In this document: piece by piece, positions 7,538-16,811 of the stretch
Layout of the letters: every line of letters starts with the position of its first letter
Numbering within the stretch: position 1 is the first letter of the stretch
NCBI GenBank assembly: GCA_029834535.1
Contig: JAQMWT010000292.1
Span: 1-25,160 of the forward strand
DNA: 25,160 nt
Source: Chrysophaeum taylorii
Taxonomy: Eukaryota; Sar; Pelagophyceae; Pelagomonadales; Pelagomonadaceae
Direction of reading: 5' to 3'
Notes under the pieces: generated by a model
The model's database searches: none
Seen by the model: the letters and a program-made list of their open reading frames with translations, nothing else
Told to the model about the DNA's origin: nothing
Made by a program: the position numbers and the translations under genes

Positions 7538-9898
7538 ATGGCGACGGCGGCTCGGCGTCGGTTCGTGACACGCGCGGCGTACGCTTTATCGAAGCGCATG
7601 GTGCCGAAGATAAGCGTGACGGAGCGAGTTGCGTTGGGGTGTGGTACAGTCGGATTCGATCGCGAAATATTTTCGGGGAAGCCGTCGTTCGAGAAGCTCG
7701 TCGAGACGTACGCGCCCAAGATGAGAATGACGAGCGAGGAGATGGAGTTCCTCGCGAGCGAGACGGAGGAGCTGTGCAGCATGGTCGACGACCACGAGGT
7801 ACTGCGACGGAAGGACTTTCCCGCCGAGGTCTGGGAGTACATGCGGCGGCGCGGTTTTTTTGGGCTCAAGATTCCCAAGGAATGGGGCGGCAAGGGGTTT
7901 TCGACGGCGGCGACCTCGGCGATTTTGGTCAAGCTGAGCTCGGTGTCGTCGGACCTGACGTCGACGGTCGCCGTCCCGAATTCGCTCGGGCCCGGCGAGC
8001 TCCTCGTGCGATACGGAACCGAGGCGCAGAAGGCGACGTACCTGCCGCTGCTGGCCGACGGCACGCTCATTCCGTGCTTTGGGTTGACGGGGGTCCACTC
8101 TGGTTCGGACGCGACGTCGCTCATCGGTTCCTCGGGCGTCGTCGAGCGCGACGCTTACGGAAATCTCGGCGTACGATGCCATTTCGACAAACGCTACATC
8201 ACCCTCGCACCGGTGGCGGGCCTCGTCGGGATCGGCTTCGACCTCAAGGACCCGGACAACTTGCTGGGGGGCACCGGCGCCGAGGGCTTTAGCGTCGCCC
8301 TCCTCGAGCGCGGACACCCCAACCTCGAGATGGGTCCGCGCCACGAGCCCCTCAACGCCGCCTTCATGAACGGCACCGTCAAGGGCAAGGACGTCTGGGT
8401 CCCGATGAACGCCATTCTGGGCGGCCAGGAACGATGCGGCCAGGGCTGGCACATGTTCGTCGAATGCCTCGCCGAAGGCCGCGGCGTTTCTCTCCCGGCT
8501 ATGGCCGTCGGCGTCGGCAAGGGCCTCGGCCCCCTCGTCGGCGCCTACGCGCGCGCGCGCAAGCAGTTCAAGGTCCCCATCGCCGAGTTCGGCGGCGTCC
8601 AGGAGGCGATCGGCCTGATTGCCTCGGACGGCTACATCACCGTTGCCTCGACCGAGCTCATGAACGCGATCGTCGACAACCACGAGGCCCCGATGGTCTT
8701 GTCTTCTATTATGAAGCAGAACATCACCGAGCGCGGCCGCCGTATGGTCAACGCCGGCATGGATATTATGGGTGGCGCTGCGATATCGATGGGCAAGGAC
8801 AACGTCGTCGGCGGCGCCTACATGTCTTTCCCTATCGCCATCACCGTCGAGGGCGCCAACATCATGACTCGCTCGTTCCAGATCATCGGCCAGGGCCTGA
8901 TGCGGTGCCATCCGCACCTCCTCGACGTCGTCGAGGCCCTCGAAGCGACCGACAAGGATGCACCCAAGCGCTTTGCCTCGAGCGTCGGGAGCATGGTCGG
9001 CCACGCCATGACGAACTTTGGGCGAGCCGTCGGCTCGGGCCTCGCGCACGCGGCTTCGCCGTCGGCCGTCTTCTCGCGCCCGACCAACCCCGAAAAGCTC
9101 GTCGCGTACCACAAGGCGCGCCTCGACCGCCTCGCCGCGAACTTTGCTTTCACGGCTGACATGGCACTCCTCCTGGGGGGACGTCTCAAGTTCGAGGAAA
9201 TGTTCATGGGCCGCCTCGCCGACACCGTCGGAGCCGTTTTCCTCGGCTACGCCGCGCTCCACCACCTCGCCCGCAACGCCAAGACGCTCCCCGCGAACGA
9301 CAACGGCCTCGCGCTCGTCGCAGACCACGCTTTACTCCGCCTCGAAAAGGAGGCCCACGACGCCCTCCTCCAAGCAGCCAACAACCTCCCGCGCATGCCG
9401 GGCCGCTTCGACGTAATCGCCGCGTCGCTCGTTCGTACCGCGCTTCGCCCCGTCGGTTTTCTCGGCGCGACCGACCTCGAGCCGAGCGACAAGCACACCC
9501 AGGATCTCGCCTCCCTCCTCACCACGCAAGACTCACAGTACGCCGCCACCTTCCTCGTTCCCGGCATCTTCACCTCCGACGGTATCCGTCGCGACATCAT
9601 GGACGCGCTCCCGATCTGCATCCAAGCCGACAATCTCGCCGTCAGGCTCCGCAAAGAGAAGCGCGACCCGACCTCCGACGAGCAAGCGCTGTTCGACAAG
9701 GCCGACCAGGTCCGCGATCGCATCGTCCAAGTCTCCTCCTCCGAGCGTCTCGGGTGGCTCGAGCAGTCGGACCCGGCCTACGTCCGCCCCGCCATCGAGC
9801 AGACCCGCGACTGGCTCGCCGAGATCCAACCCGAGGATGCCTCGAGTCTCCTCCAAGCTGCCATTCAAGCTCCGCAAAAGAAGATGGCTAACGCTTAA
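7538..9898 (+). CDS. fadE: FadE-type acyl-CoA dehydrogenase with mitochondrial-type leader
   Basis: Single-exon, 786 residues, close to the 814 of E. coli FadE and about twice the length of mitochondrial MCAD-type enzymes. It catalyses FAD-dependent alpha,beta-desaturation of acyl-CoA, the first step of beta-oxidation. Landmarks: GLKIPKEWGGKGFS (about 109-122), GLTGVHSGSDATSL (about 181-194, the LTE/S...AGSDA loop), CGQGWHMFVECLAEGRG (FadE-specific) and TVEGANIMTRS with Glu438, which aligns with the catalytic Glu of the YEGT motif. The roughly 250-residue C-terminal extension is the FadE-type helical domain. The start ATG 7538 is chosen because MATAARRRFVTRAAYALSKR is a typical mitochondrial presequence, and the open frame before it has no ATG. 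There is no PTS1 at the C-terminus (ends MANA). The family is common in bacteria; it was probably acquired by transfer long ago, since codon use matches its neighbours. Confidence 0.93.
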   Translation: MATAARRRFVTRAAYALSKRMVPKISVTERVALGCGTVGFDREIFSGKPSFEKLVETYAPKMRMTSEEMEFLASETEELCSMVDDHEVLRRKDFPAEVWEYMRRRGFFGLKIPKEWGGKGFSTAATSAILVKLSSVSSDLTSTVAVPNSLGPGELLVRYGTEAQKATYLPLLADGTLIPCFGLTGVHSGSDATSLIGSSGVVERDAYGNLGVRCHFDKRYITLAPVAGLVGIGFDLKDPDNLLGGTGAEGFSVALLERGHPNLEMGPRHEPLNAAFMNGTVKGKDVWVPMNAILGGQERCGQGWHMFVECLAEGRGVSLPAMAVGVGKGLGPLVGAYARARKQFKVPIAEFGGVQEAIGLIASDGYITVASTELMNAIVDNHEAPMVLSSIMKQNITERGRRMVNAGMDIMGGAAISMGKDNVVGGAYMSFPIAITVEGANIMTRSFQIIGQGLMRCHPHLLDVVEALEATDKDAPKRFASSVGSMVGHAMTNFGRAVGSGLAHAASPSAVFSRPTNPEKLVAYHKARLDRLAANFAFTADMALLLGGRLKFEEMFMGRLADTVGAVFLGYAALHHLARNAKTLPANDNGLALVADHALLRLEKEAHDALLQAANNLPRMPGRFDVIAASLVRTALRPVGFLGATDLEPSDKHTQDLASLLTTQDSQYAATFLVPGIFTSDGIRRDIMDALPICIQADNLAVRLRKEKRDPTSDEQALFDKADQVRDRIVQVSSSERLGWLEQSDPAYVRPAIEQTRDWLAEIQPEDASSLLQAAIQAPQKKMANA

Positions 9899-10861
9899 AG
9901 CGCGACGTGTATAACGATGACAGCGCCTTTCCGCGCGTCCGCCCGTGTTTGCTTTGACGTCGCCCGACCCCACACCCGCCCTCCGCCAAGTCCTTTCGAC
10001 TGCGATTTTGTCCTAGCGCGATTGCGTTATTGGAAGCCGCCCGTGTCTTCGTTGTTGCTGTCGTCATTGTCGTTGATCCTCGCTCTTTCGAACTCCGATG
10101 TCTCCCCACCCCAAAGTCGATCTCTACTCGGCGCACCGAGGCCACCCGCGCCCTCGACTCCCCGAAATCAATCAATCTCACGCAATCTCTCACCCCTTTT
10201 CGATGTCCTGTGTGCCTGCTTTCTCCAAGCCGAGGTGCTAGTAGTTTCGAAAGTAGCACGCGAGCCCACTCCCACAAGTCGCCGTCTCGAACCCCTTCCC
10301 TGAAGTCGCGTGTGCACTTAGCTTCACTCAAAACCTACTAAATCCTCCGTTGACCTGCGTGCCTCCTCGAACATTTCTTAAAAATTACTCCCGCCCGTAG
10401 CACGCGGCGGCACCCGTAGCTAGTTAAACTTCTTACGCCATTTTGCGCGGCAGGGCGCTCCCTTCCGACCCTAAAAACTACACGCTCGCGGACTTTGGTG
10501 TAGAATGGCTGTGCAAACTTCACCGCAGCCAAGGCGACCAAGGTTCGCCGATTGGGGAATCGCCAACGCCTAGTCAGGGCGCGCTGCGCCCGCCCTCGGC
10601 CATGTCGCCGCCGCGGGAAGCCCCACCCAGCCGCGCCCAGCAGGACGTCACACTTCTTCGCACGTACGTCCGGTGTCCGCATGCGCATGACCTACGGGCT
10701 CGAGGCCCGTCCTCTCTTCGCTTGCCCTGCGGCTCGGCGATGACCCCGCCGCATTTCAGGCATCACGCCTTTCCCCCCAACCTCTGATATACGAGATACC
10801 TTCGCCCCCAGCTTTACGTGTCGTAACGTTAGTAGCCGACTCTTAAATACCCTCGTCAGCG
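9899..10861. other. Intergenic region, no supported gene
   Basis: About 960 bp between FadE and eIF3h. Open frames here are short, Ser/Pro/Arg-rich and mostly lack ATG starts. Small GC hairpins occur (for example GGCGC-GCT-GCGCC at 10577-10589 and ACGGGC-TCGAG-GCCCGT at 10695-10711), but no tRNA or snRNA fold was recognised. The last 60 bp before 10862 must include the eIF3h 5' UTR. Confidence 0.5.
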
Positions 10862-11893
10862 ATGGCCTGGCAAACTGGGACGTCGCCGGCGCTGTTCAAG
10901 ACGCGGAATCGGGTGACCGAGGTGCACATTGATGGGCTCGCTCTCCTGAAGCTCGTCAAGCACTGCAGGGACAGCCTACCGCAGATGGTGGCGGGCTCGC
11001 TTCTGGGACTCGACGAGGGGAAGACCCTCGAAATCACCCACTGCTTCCCCGTGCCCGCCCCTCGGGCCGAAGTCGACGAATACGAGGGGCAGCCCGAGGG
11101 CGTGTCTCCGATTGAGGGGGGGGACATGGAGGGCGAGGAATACCAAATGGAGATGATGAAGATGTTGCGAGAGGTCAACGTCGACAACAACTGCGTCGGG
11201 TGGTACAAGTCGATTTACTTCGGATCGTTTTGCCAGACGACGCTCGTGGAGACCCAATTTTCCTATCAAGAAAACTTGTCGGAAAATAGTGTTGTGGTAT
11301 TGTACGATCCTGTGCAGTCGCTCAGGAGCACGACGACGATCAAGGCATACAGGCTCAGCGACGAGTTCGTAGACGCCTATCGCGCGAAGAGCACGGGGTT
11401 CGTCCCGCCATCGGACGTATTGATCGAGCTTCCCTTGAAAATCAGAAATCCCGGCCTCATCACGGCTTTCTTGTACGATGTCAAACAGGAGGGGCTGTTG
11501 AAGGCGGGCCCGCGCTACTCGGACCGCCTCGACAACCCCGCCGCGCCTCTCGAGCGATACCTCGAGCACATGTGTTCGTGGGTCGACGAGCTCTTGGACG
11601 AAAACACAAAATTCCAGTACTATCTGCGATCCATCGATCGACAGGGAAAGGACGCCCAGCGCTGGGGATCGAAACGAGACGACGACGACCCCACCGCCCA
11701 ATCGTGGAAAAACACCACGCCCCCGACGCGCCTCGACTCCCTGCTGATTGCCAACCAAATCAACGAATACGCCAACCACATCCAACTCCACTCCAAGGCC
11801 TCACTCTCCAAACTCTACCTCACCACCTCCCTCACCAAGGCTGCGGCACCGGCAGGGCCCTCCGCGGCGACGTCCTCTGTGCCGCCGGAGTAG
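10862..11893 (+). CDS. EIF3H: Eukaryotic translation initiation factor 3 subunit H
   Basis: A 343-residue, single-exon protein matching the usual eIF3h length. eIF3h is one of the two MPN-domain subunits of the eIF3 scaffold on the 40S ribosome. The MPN domain covers about 16-150: VHIDGLALLKLVKHC, MVAGSLLGLD, VNVDNNCVGWYKSIYFGSFC (the VGWY-HSH position of active JAMM proteases). The HSH metal ligands are replaced by KSI, so it is the inactive MPN- form expected for eIF3h. The C-terminal half is helical (ERYLEHMCSWVDELLDEN; then a DSLLIANQINEYANHI helix), followed by an Ala/Pro-rich tail. ATG 10862 is followed directly by the conserved N-terminus. Certain at family level. Confidence 0.95.
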   Translation: MAWQTGTSPALFKTRNRVTEVHIDGLALLKLVKHCRDSLPQMVAGSLLGLDEGKTLEITHCFPVPAPRAEVDEYEGQPEGVSPIEGGDMEGEEYQMEMMKMLREVNVDNNCVGWYKSIYFGSFCQTTLVETQFSYQENLSENSVVVLYDPVQSLRSTTTIKAYRLSDEFVDAYRAKSTGFVPPSDVLIELPLKIRNPGLITAFLYDVKQEGLLKAGPRYSDRLDNPAAPLERYLEHMCSWVDELLDENTKFQYYLRSIDRQGKDAQRWGSKRDDDDPTAQSWKNTTPPTRLDSLLIANQINEYANHIQLHSKASLSKLYLTTSLTKAAAPAGPSAATSSVPPE

Positions 11894-12188
11894 TAGTAGC
11901 CGCCCGATCCATTAGGATGGGAAAAGATGGAGGACGTGAAGCCGACGGATTATTCATTCATGTACTCATAAACGACACGACGGGAGTTCCATGCCGAAGG
12001 CGGCCGCCTTTGCGTCGCAGGCAGGCAGCGCGGAACTGCGACAGGTCGAAGCCTGCCCGGGGCTCGGGCCCCCAGGCGTAGAGCCGTTGCTGCGCTTGGT
12101 GGTATCGGAGTTTGGACGACCGCAAATAATGCCTCGGCCTCGGGCATATGAGTTCGAGACACGTCGCAAACAAGCCCCGATACTCCAA
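11894..12188. other. 3' flank of eIF3h, no supported gene
   Basis: It contains the eIF3h 3' UTR and open frames on the minus strand (about 11950-12188) without recognisable motifs. It lies directly downstream of the decayed TEKT-type gene. Confidence 0.4.
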
Positions 12189-13100
12189 TTAGGACATCTT
12201 GGCGAGGCGGCGAATCTCGTGCAAGGCGGCGAGTTGCCTCGCGGACGAGTCCGCAATGCTAGCGTTTGTCTCGTTGATGCACGGATGAAACGTAGCAAAG
12301 CCGTGGGCTTTGATGATATCCAGAGCCGCATTAGTCCCTCGAGTATAAACGGGTGACCGTAGGCGATCTCCTCGTCTTCTCGGTAACACGCTCTTCCCAC
12401 ATACGCGCCGACACTCTTTCGGAGTCGAGACTTGTAGAATAATCGACGTTGGCTCCGACTCCAACCCACAATGGACGGCGCCGCGCTGCGAGAGCGCCGC
12501 TCTCGCGTAATCCAAAATGCCGTCGCTACCGCAGTGGACGCGGTCATTGAACGTGACTGGGTCAACACGCTCCAAAACAATCTCGCTTCCGGAGATTCGA
12601 TCGAGACGGTACACGCGTCGCGTCTATCGTCGTATGTCTTGCTGTAGTTCTCGCACGGTGGCGGCCGGATCTTCGACGCGTACAGAGTCATGTCAAGCGC
12701 ACCTATCTTATACATTCTCGCAAGAAACCACAATCTCCATCCCTTGGACTTGCCAATGAGCAACACGAACCGGTTCGAAGAGACCGTTCCGCGAACAATG
12801 CGAGTGTCTTGGTGAGGCACAAGTCGTAGCTGCGGTACATGCTCCTCGCGCTCGCGTCGGTTTTGGCGTGGTTCTAGAGTGTCAATCGTGGTCGCTTGGC
12901 GTCTCCTTAAGTACACGCACCATGCCCGTGTAGATGATTTGCGTTGTAGGAAAGTTGACATCGCTCCATGTCAGTTTGGTTCGAAGAAACCCGGTCTCGC
13001 ACTATATTGTCGAACGTGATTGATATAAACCGCATACTTCTCGGCGATTCCACGACAAGAATACGTCGCGCTCGTACTTGTACTTGACGACGGACACGGA
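12189..13100 (-). pseudogene. Frameshifted gene of the TEKT/GHPFI/GF-TF family (glycosyltransferase-like)
   Basis: Reading the minus strand, conserved pieces run in order through all three frames: a possible N-terminal part (KYKYERDVFLSWNRRE near 13090-13045; TWSDVNFPTTQIIYTGMV near 12970-12915), SEIVLERVDP (about 12590), LWVGVGANVDYST (about 12470), RVTEKT (about 12390), IAYGHPFILEG (about 12368-12336) and ALDIIKAHGFATFHPCINET (about 12327-12268), ending EIRRLAKMS at TAA 12189-12191. The order TEKT - GHPFI - GF-TF-P-I-E is one I recall from uncharacterised, glycosyltransferase-like proteins of marine phages, giant viruses and protists. One-base shifts separate adjacent blocks (for example at EG/TNAALD), too small to be introns, so it is a pseudogene or contains sequence errors. 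Confidence 0.65.
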
Positions 13101-13464
13101 CGCCGACTTGTCACGCGCAATGCGCGCAAACGGCAAAGCTGCCCCAGCGAATCCTACTGCTCATCGACATCGTCATGAGATTTGTGGCGTCCCCAGTGCC
13201 ACAGCTGTTGCCCTCGAATCCCCTTTCGTACATAGCATCGCACTCATCGACATTCCCGTCAGTGACAACTCCAAGGAGCGGTGCGACAAGGACCCATCTC
13301 GCAATGACCACCGATTGTGGCATCTTTTTGACTCTACACACACACGTTTCACTTACTTATCAATAATAGCCCTAGTATTTCAAGGGGGGGGGGGGCACGG
13401 CACGTGATGCCGGGGTGAACGCCAAGCCGCGGGGCAGAAGAGGCCCCGCCCTTAGCGCCCTACG
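13101..13464. other. Intergenic region
   Basis: No gene supported. A G run lies at 13384-13396. The 13110-13340 segment on the minus strand might include remains of the N-terminus of the adjacent decayed gene, but no motif was seen. The end must contain the promoter of the Sel1-repeat gene. Confidence 0.4.
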
Positions 13465-14674
13465 ATGATCACGCGCCTCGTTGCGGTTACTGCGCTGGCG
13501 CACCGCGTCGCGACGGAGACCGTCGACATTATCGGTCGCGAGTTTGGCCTCTCGCGCGCCACTCAGGACGTCGATGAGCGCCAGGCGCGCAAAGTGATGA
13601 TCGAGGCACAGCAGGGCTTGAGCACTGACGCACTCCACTTCAGCGGGCTTCTCTCTCTCTACGGCAAGGGTGGCGCCAAGCAGGTAAGTCGCAGTGCAAC
13701 CGCATCTCATGTCCTTTAGGATCTGGCGAGGGCGGCCGAAAAGCGAGTGTGACATTGCACAACAAGGACACGAATCTCTATCGCGCGTAGGTTCCGCGCG
13801 GCGGCGGAGAGAGGTCACGCCTCGGCGCAAACGGCTCTCGGTGTTCTGCTGCGCCATGGCCTCGGAATCAGCAGAGACGACTACGCCGCGTTCGCATGGT
13901 ACGATTGCGGATCAGAGTCTCCGCGACACTCGACGCAGGTTCGCCGCCGCCGCGAAAGCCAACCACGTCGAAGGCATGTGGCTGCTGGGAATCATGTATC
14001 TCGAAGGCAGGGCGACGGCCGTAGATCACACGCTCGCTCGCCATTGGCTTGAACGCGCCGCGAGCCGTGATGCCCTAGGTGCGCGCGCTTCTCTCGGTCG
14101 TGTTGCTTACGCGTGTTCGCAGACGCGATGCACTGGCTCGGCGTCATGGACGAGTACGGCCTCGGTCTGGCTGCGGCGAACTACACGGCCGCCGCAACCT
14201 GGTACAGACGTGCAGCGACTCGTGGCCACGTCTCGGCCGCATACCACCTCGGCCTTATGCACGCCTACGGCCGCGGCTGCAATCAAGACTTTTCGCGCGC
14301 ACTCGTCCTCTTCCAGCAGGCGGCGGCCAAAGGGAGCGCCGGTGCCATGTACTACATTGGACTCGTGCACCTCTACGGCCACGGTGTTCTCGTTGACTAC
14401 AACCTCGCGCGAGCATGGTGTTTCTTTTTGTTTCGCCCGTGTACTAACGTCCGCCTCGCCAGGTTGCAGAAATCGGAAGGTGCAAACGATGCCGCAATCT
14501 CAGACCAGGTTTGCCTCTCTTTTATTTTTAGTGCTTGGAGATGCCTCGACATACTAGGCTGCTAAAGCTCTACGGGAACTCGAGCACTCAATGGGACTCG
14601 CCTCCGAATTTCGACAACGAGAACTCGAGAAATACGCACGCAATAACGACATTAATAAACCGCATTATTATTAG
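13465..14674 (+). CDS. Sel1-like repeat (SLR/TPR-type) protein, 7 exons with 36-49-nt introns
   Basis: Exons: 13465-13683, 13720-13748, 13791-13898, 13939-14078, 14123-14417, 14463-14508, 14558-14674, giving 317 residues. All six introns are GT...AG (36, 42, 40, 44, 45, 49 nt) in phases 0, 2, 2, 1, 2, 0; the fifth has a perfect TACTAAC branch site. Each splice restores the Sel1 register. About six 36-residue helical-hairpin repeats follow, for example GHASAQTALGVLLRHGLGI, NHVEGMWLLGIMYLEGRA, DAMHWLGVMDEYGLG, GHVSAAYHLGLMHAYGRG and GSAGAMYYIGLVHLYGHG. Sel1 repeats are protein-binding scaffolds, as in the ER-degradation adaptor Sel1/Hrd3; here there is no signal peptide or membrane segment, so the partner and location are unknown. 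Weakest splice is intron 2, where the repeat is about three residues longer than expected. Confidence 0.85.
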
Positions 14675-15229
14675 GGTGAATTAGTTTAGTTGACTCCTTA
14701 TGTGCCGTTCTTACCATCGTCTTGAGAGGCGTCTCGGGAGTCGAAAAGTACCTAGGTATATATTGCTTGGTTTCCCCCTTCTCGAGTGCCCCCCCAGTCT
14801 TCGGAGCTCGATTTTCGTACTCTCTCGTGTTCCCCTTCTCCGTTCTTTTTTCTCCATCCTTTGCGTTTATTGGATTTCTAGGTTTTTGACGAAGGGGATT
14901 TGTTCGCCTTCCGTTGGTAACTGGGATCCCGACCACAACCACGCCAGCTTTCGTTCCTTTTTCAAATATCCGTCTGCCCAAAATCGGAGTGGACGCATTC
15001 GCTTGCGCCCTTCGGCCAGCGCACGCACACACGCACGTATAGTTAGCATACTGATCGAACTGAATTGACAGTAGGTTTTTGCCTCGCTTGCCCAAGCTAG
15101 GTACGCGTGGCGGCCAGCTGCGCCGACGGACATTGCCATGCGAGGACCCGTCGTCGGCTATCATAATAAAACCCCCTAACTTCTTCTTTTTAAGTGCAAG
15201 GGGGTAAGGAAAACTTAGGCCCCCAACTT
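14675..15229. other. Intergenic region, no supported gene
   Basis: AT-richer than the neighbouring genes, with pyrimidine-rich stretches. Open frames on both strands are compositionally odd and carry no motif. A GGGGTAAGG sequence lies at 15201-15209, shortly before the coiled-coil gene start. Confidence 0.4.
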
Positions 15230-15889
15230 ATGACTGAGTTTGACGTGACCGAGTTTTCGCCCAACTCCGACGATGCGCTCTCAGCCGAGCTGGAGGCGCT
15301 GAAGCTTGAGAACTTTGAGTTTGTGCCGGACGACGAACAGGCGACGTCGTCAGGGGGTGAGGGCGAGGGCATGGAGGACTACCACTCGCAGCTGACGTCT
15401 GCATACTATCGGATCGCGGCCGCCGAGGCCGAGCAGGAGGAGCTATTGGATGACATCAGCCAGCACCAGCGTACCATCGCCGAGCTGCAGGCCGAGCTAC
15501 GTCTGTCGGTAAAGAACGTAACTCAGACGCGCGTCGAACTGGAGAAGGTCAACGCGCAGCTCGAGTCCGCGCAGCGAGACCAGGAACGAGAGGAACTCGA
15601 AAAACGCGAGCTCCAGAAGCAGCTCGACGCCGTGCAGGCGCATAGAAAGGAGGAGGACGGTCCTATTACCCAGGTGCTCAAAGACCTCATCACGACTAAG
15701 ACAAACCTCGCGGAGGTCACTGAAGAGCGAGACCGGCGTCGGCTCGAGAAGAAGCACCTCGAAGATGAGCTCGCAAGAGTCAAGTGCGAGCTCGCCGCGA
15801 TGATGGCCGAAGTCGACGACACGGAGGCAGAACTTCGGACTGTCCGCGAGGAGAACCGAGACCGGGGTATACCGAACGTCCCGTTGTGA
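15230..15889 (+). CDS. Small acidic coiled-coil protein of unknown function
   Basis: A 219-residue single-exon protein. The frame opens right after a TAA (15191-15193); the first ATG is 15230, giving MTEFDVTEFSPNSDDALSAE. The first 60 residues are acidic and Ser-rich and likely disordered. From about 62 to 210 it is one long coiled coil with heptad Leu/Val spacing (QRTIAELQAELRLSV, QTRVELEKVNAQLESA, EKKHLEDELARVKCELAAM). No membrane segment, zinc ligands or catalytic motif is seen. It could be a cytoskeletal or vesicle-tether component, but that is only composition-based. It converges with the TMEM65 gene (stops 140 bp apart). Confidence 0.65.
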   Translation: MTEFDVTEFSPNSDDALSAELEALKLENFEFVPDDEQATSSGGEGEGMEDYHSQLTSAYYRIAAAEAEQEELLDDISQHQRTIAELQAELRLSVKNVTQTRVELEKVNAQLESAQRDQEREELEKRELQKQLDAVQAHRKEEDGPITQVLKDLITTKTNLAEVTEERDRRRLEKKHLEDELARVKCELAAMMAEVDDTEAELRTVREENRDRGIPNVPL

Positions 15890-15979
15890 CCGATCACGCA
15901 TCCGGCGGGCCGCTACTACAATGATAGACGCCCCGCAAACATAATAATACGAGCAGTCAGCACAAGACAGACTGCGATG

Positions 15980-16003
15980 GAAAGAAAGAAAGAAAGAAAG
16001 AAA
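15980..16003 (+). repeat. (GAAA)n microsatellite between convergent genes
   Basis: About five uninterrupted GAAA units in the 140-bp gap between the stop codons of the coiled-coil gene and the TMEM65 gene; probably in a 3' UTR. Confidence 0.9.
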
Positions 16004-16029
16004 TGGATCCAACCAAAATTGCGGCAAGA

Positions 16030-16767
16030 TCAGCCTTTCTCCGAGTTGGGGTGGGACGCACGCTGGCCGTCGTCTGTCGTCTGGGATGGGGACGTTGCGG
16101 AAGTGTTTAAGAAAAGGAGGGGAGCGCAGCCGGCAAGACAGCCAACGATGATGCCGAGGGTGGATGCGAGGGTGTGGGTTGCACGGACGTGGCCCGAAGT
16201 CTGTTGCTGGGTCGTGAGGCGGGGGTTCGGGAGGTAGGGTCGGAGGACGGCGTCGACGGTGCCACCGCTCAGCTGTCCCGTTGCGTCTGCGATGACGTTG
16301 CCAAAGGCTGCGCAAGCCATGGCCGAGAGGCCGAATTTGAGGCCGATGGTCGAGTCGATCGCGTCCCCCGCAACAAGCATGATCGAATTGTCGAGGAAGC
16401 CGAAAATGATGCACGGTATTGCCGAGATGACAGCGAGTCGCCTTAGCTGCCGCGCCGAGGGCGGTTCGGCGCCGGCGGCGGCCGAGTGCAACAGCATGCG
16501 GGGGCCCTGGCGTCGCCAAAAGGACAAGAATTCCGTCGCGTCGAGGACACCGTCGTCGTTCTTGTCGGCCTTGGCCATCAAACACTCAGCGTCAATGGGA
16601 TTCTCGCGCACAAGCCGCCGACCGCAACTCACGACGAGCGCGTCGAACTCGGATTTGGAGAGTTTTTCGACGAACGCCGCGGCCTGCGCCTCGTCCGCGA
16701 GGCCGCTCATTCGTCGGGAGGGAGTTGCGAAGGGCCGAAGCAAGATTCGGTACAACCGCATGGCCAT
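16030..16767 (-). CDS. TMEM65: TMEM65-family inner-membrane protein with an EF-hand
   Basis: A 245-residue single-exon protein. N-terminus MAMRLYRILLRPFATPSRR is basic with no acidic residues, a typical mitochondrial presequence. Residues 68-79 (DKNDDGVLDATE) form a canonical 12-position EF-hand loop with D68, N70, D72, G73, D76 and E79. The TMEM65 core follows: IPCIIFGFLDNSIMLVAGD (117-135), the family's FGFLDN/I-VAGD signature, then AMACAAFGNVIADATG (149-164) and GIIVGCLAGCAPLLFL (205-220), giving three membrane segments. Human TMEM65 is a mitochondrial inner-membrane protein linked to sodium-dependent calcium efflux; an EF-hand on the same chain suggests direct calcium gating, which is inference. 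The 25-residue tail is polar. It is divergent from the RRM-methyltransferase gene by only 44 bp. Confidence 0.9.
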   Translation of the reverse strand: MAMRLYRILLRPFATPSRRMSGLADEAQAAAFVEKLSKSEFDALVVSCGRRLVRENPIDAECLMAKADKNDDGVLDATEFLSFWRRQGPRMLLHSAAAGAEPPSARQLRRLAVISAIPCIIFGFLDNSIMLVAGDAIDSTIGLKFGLSAMACAAFGNVIADATGQLSGGTVDAVLRPYLPNPRLTTQQQTSGHVRATHTLASTLGIIVGCLAGCAPLLFLNTSATSPSQTTDDGQRASHPNSEKG

Positions 16768-16811
16768 ACGAAAAGTTCGGTCCGACCCTTACCCTTCTGT
16801 GGTCGGGTGCG
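16768..16811. promoter_or_regulatory. 44-bp divergent start-to-start interval
   Basis: The ATGs of TMEM65 (-) and the RRM-methyltransferase gene (+) are only 44 bp apart, so the transcripts must either have extremely short leaders or overlap into each other's coding region. The interval contains AAGGGTAAGG on the minus strand (16787-16796), 20 bp upstream of the TMEM65 ATG, the same 10-mer found at 4771 upstream of the golgin gene. Confidence 0.45.

Noticed and set aside
7586..9328. A 580-codon minus-strand open frame
   Set aside because: It mirrors the FadE gene; composition is a codon shadow and no motif is present.
14652..15164. 170-codon minus-strand open frame
   Set aside because: No motif, unusual composition, and overlaps the last exon and 3' flank of the Sel1 gene.
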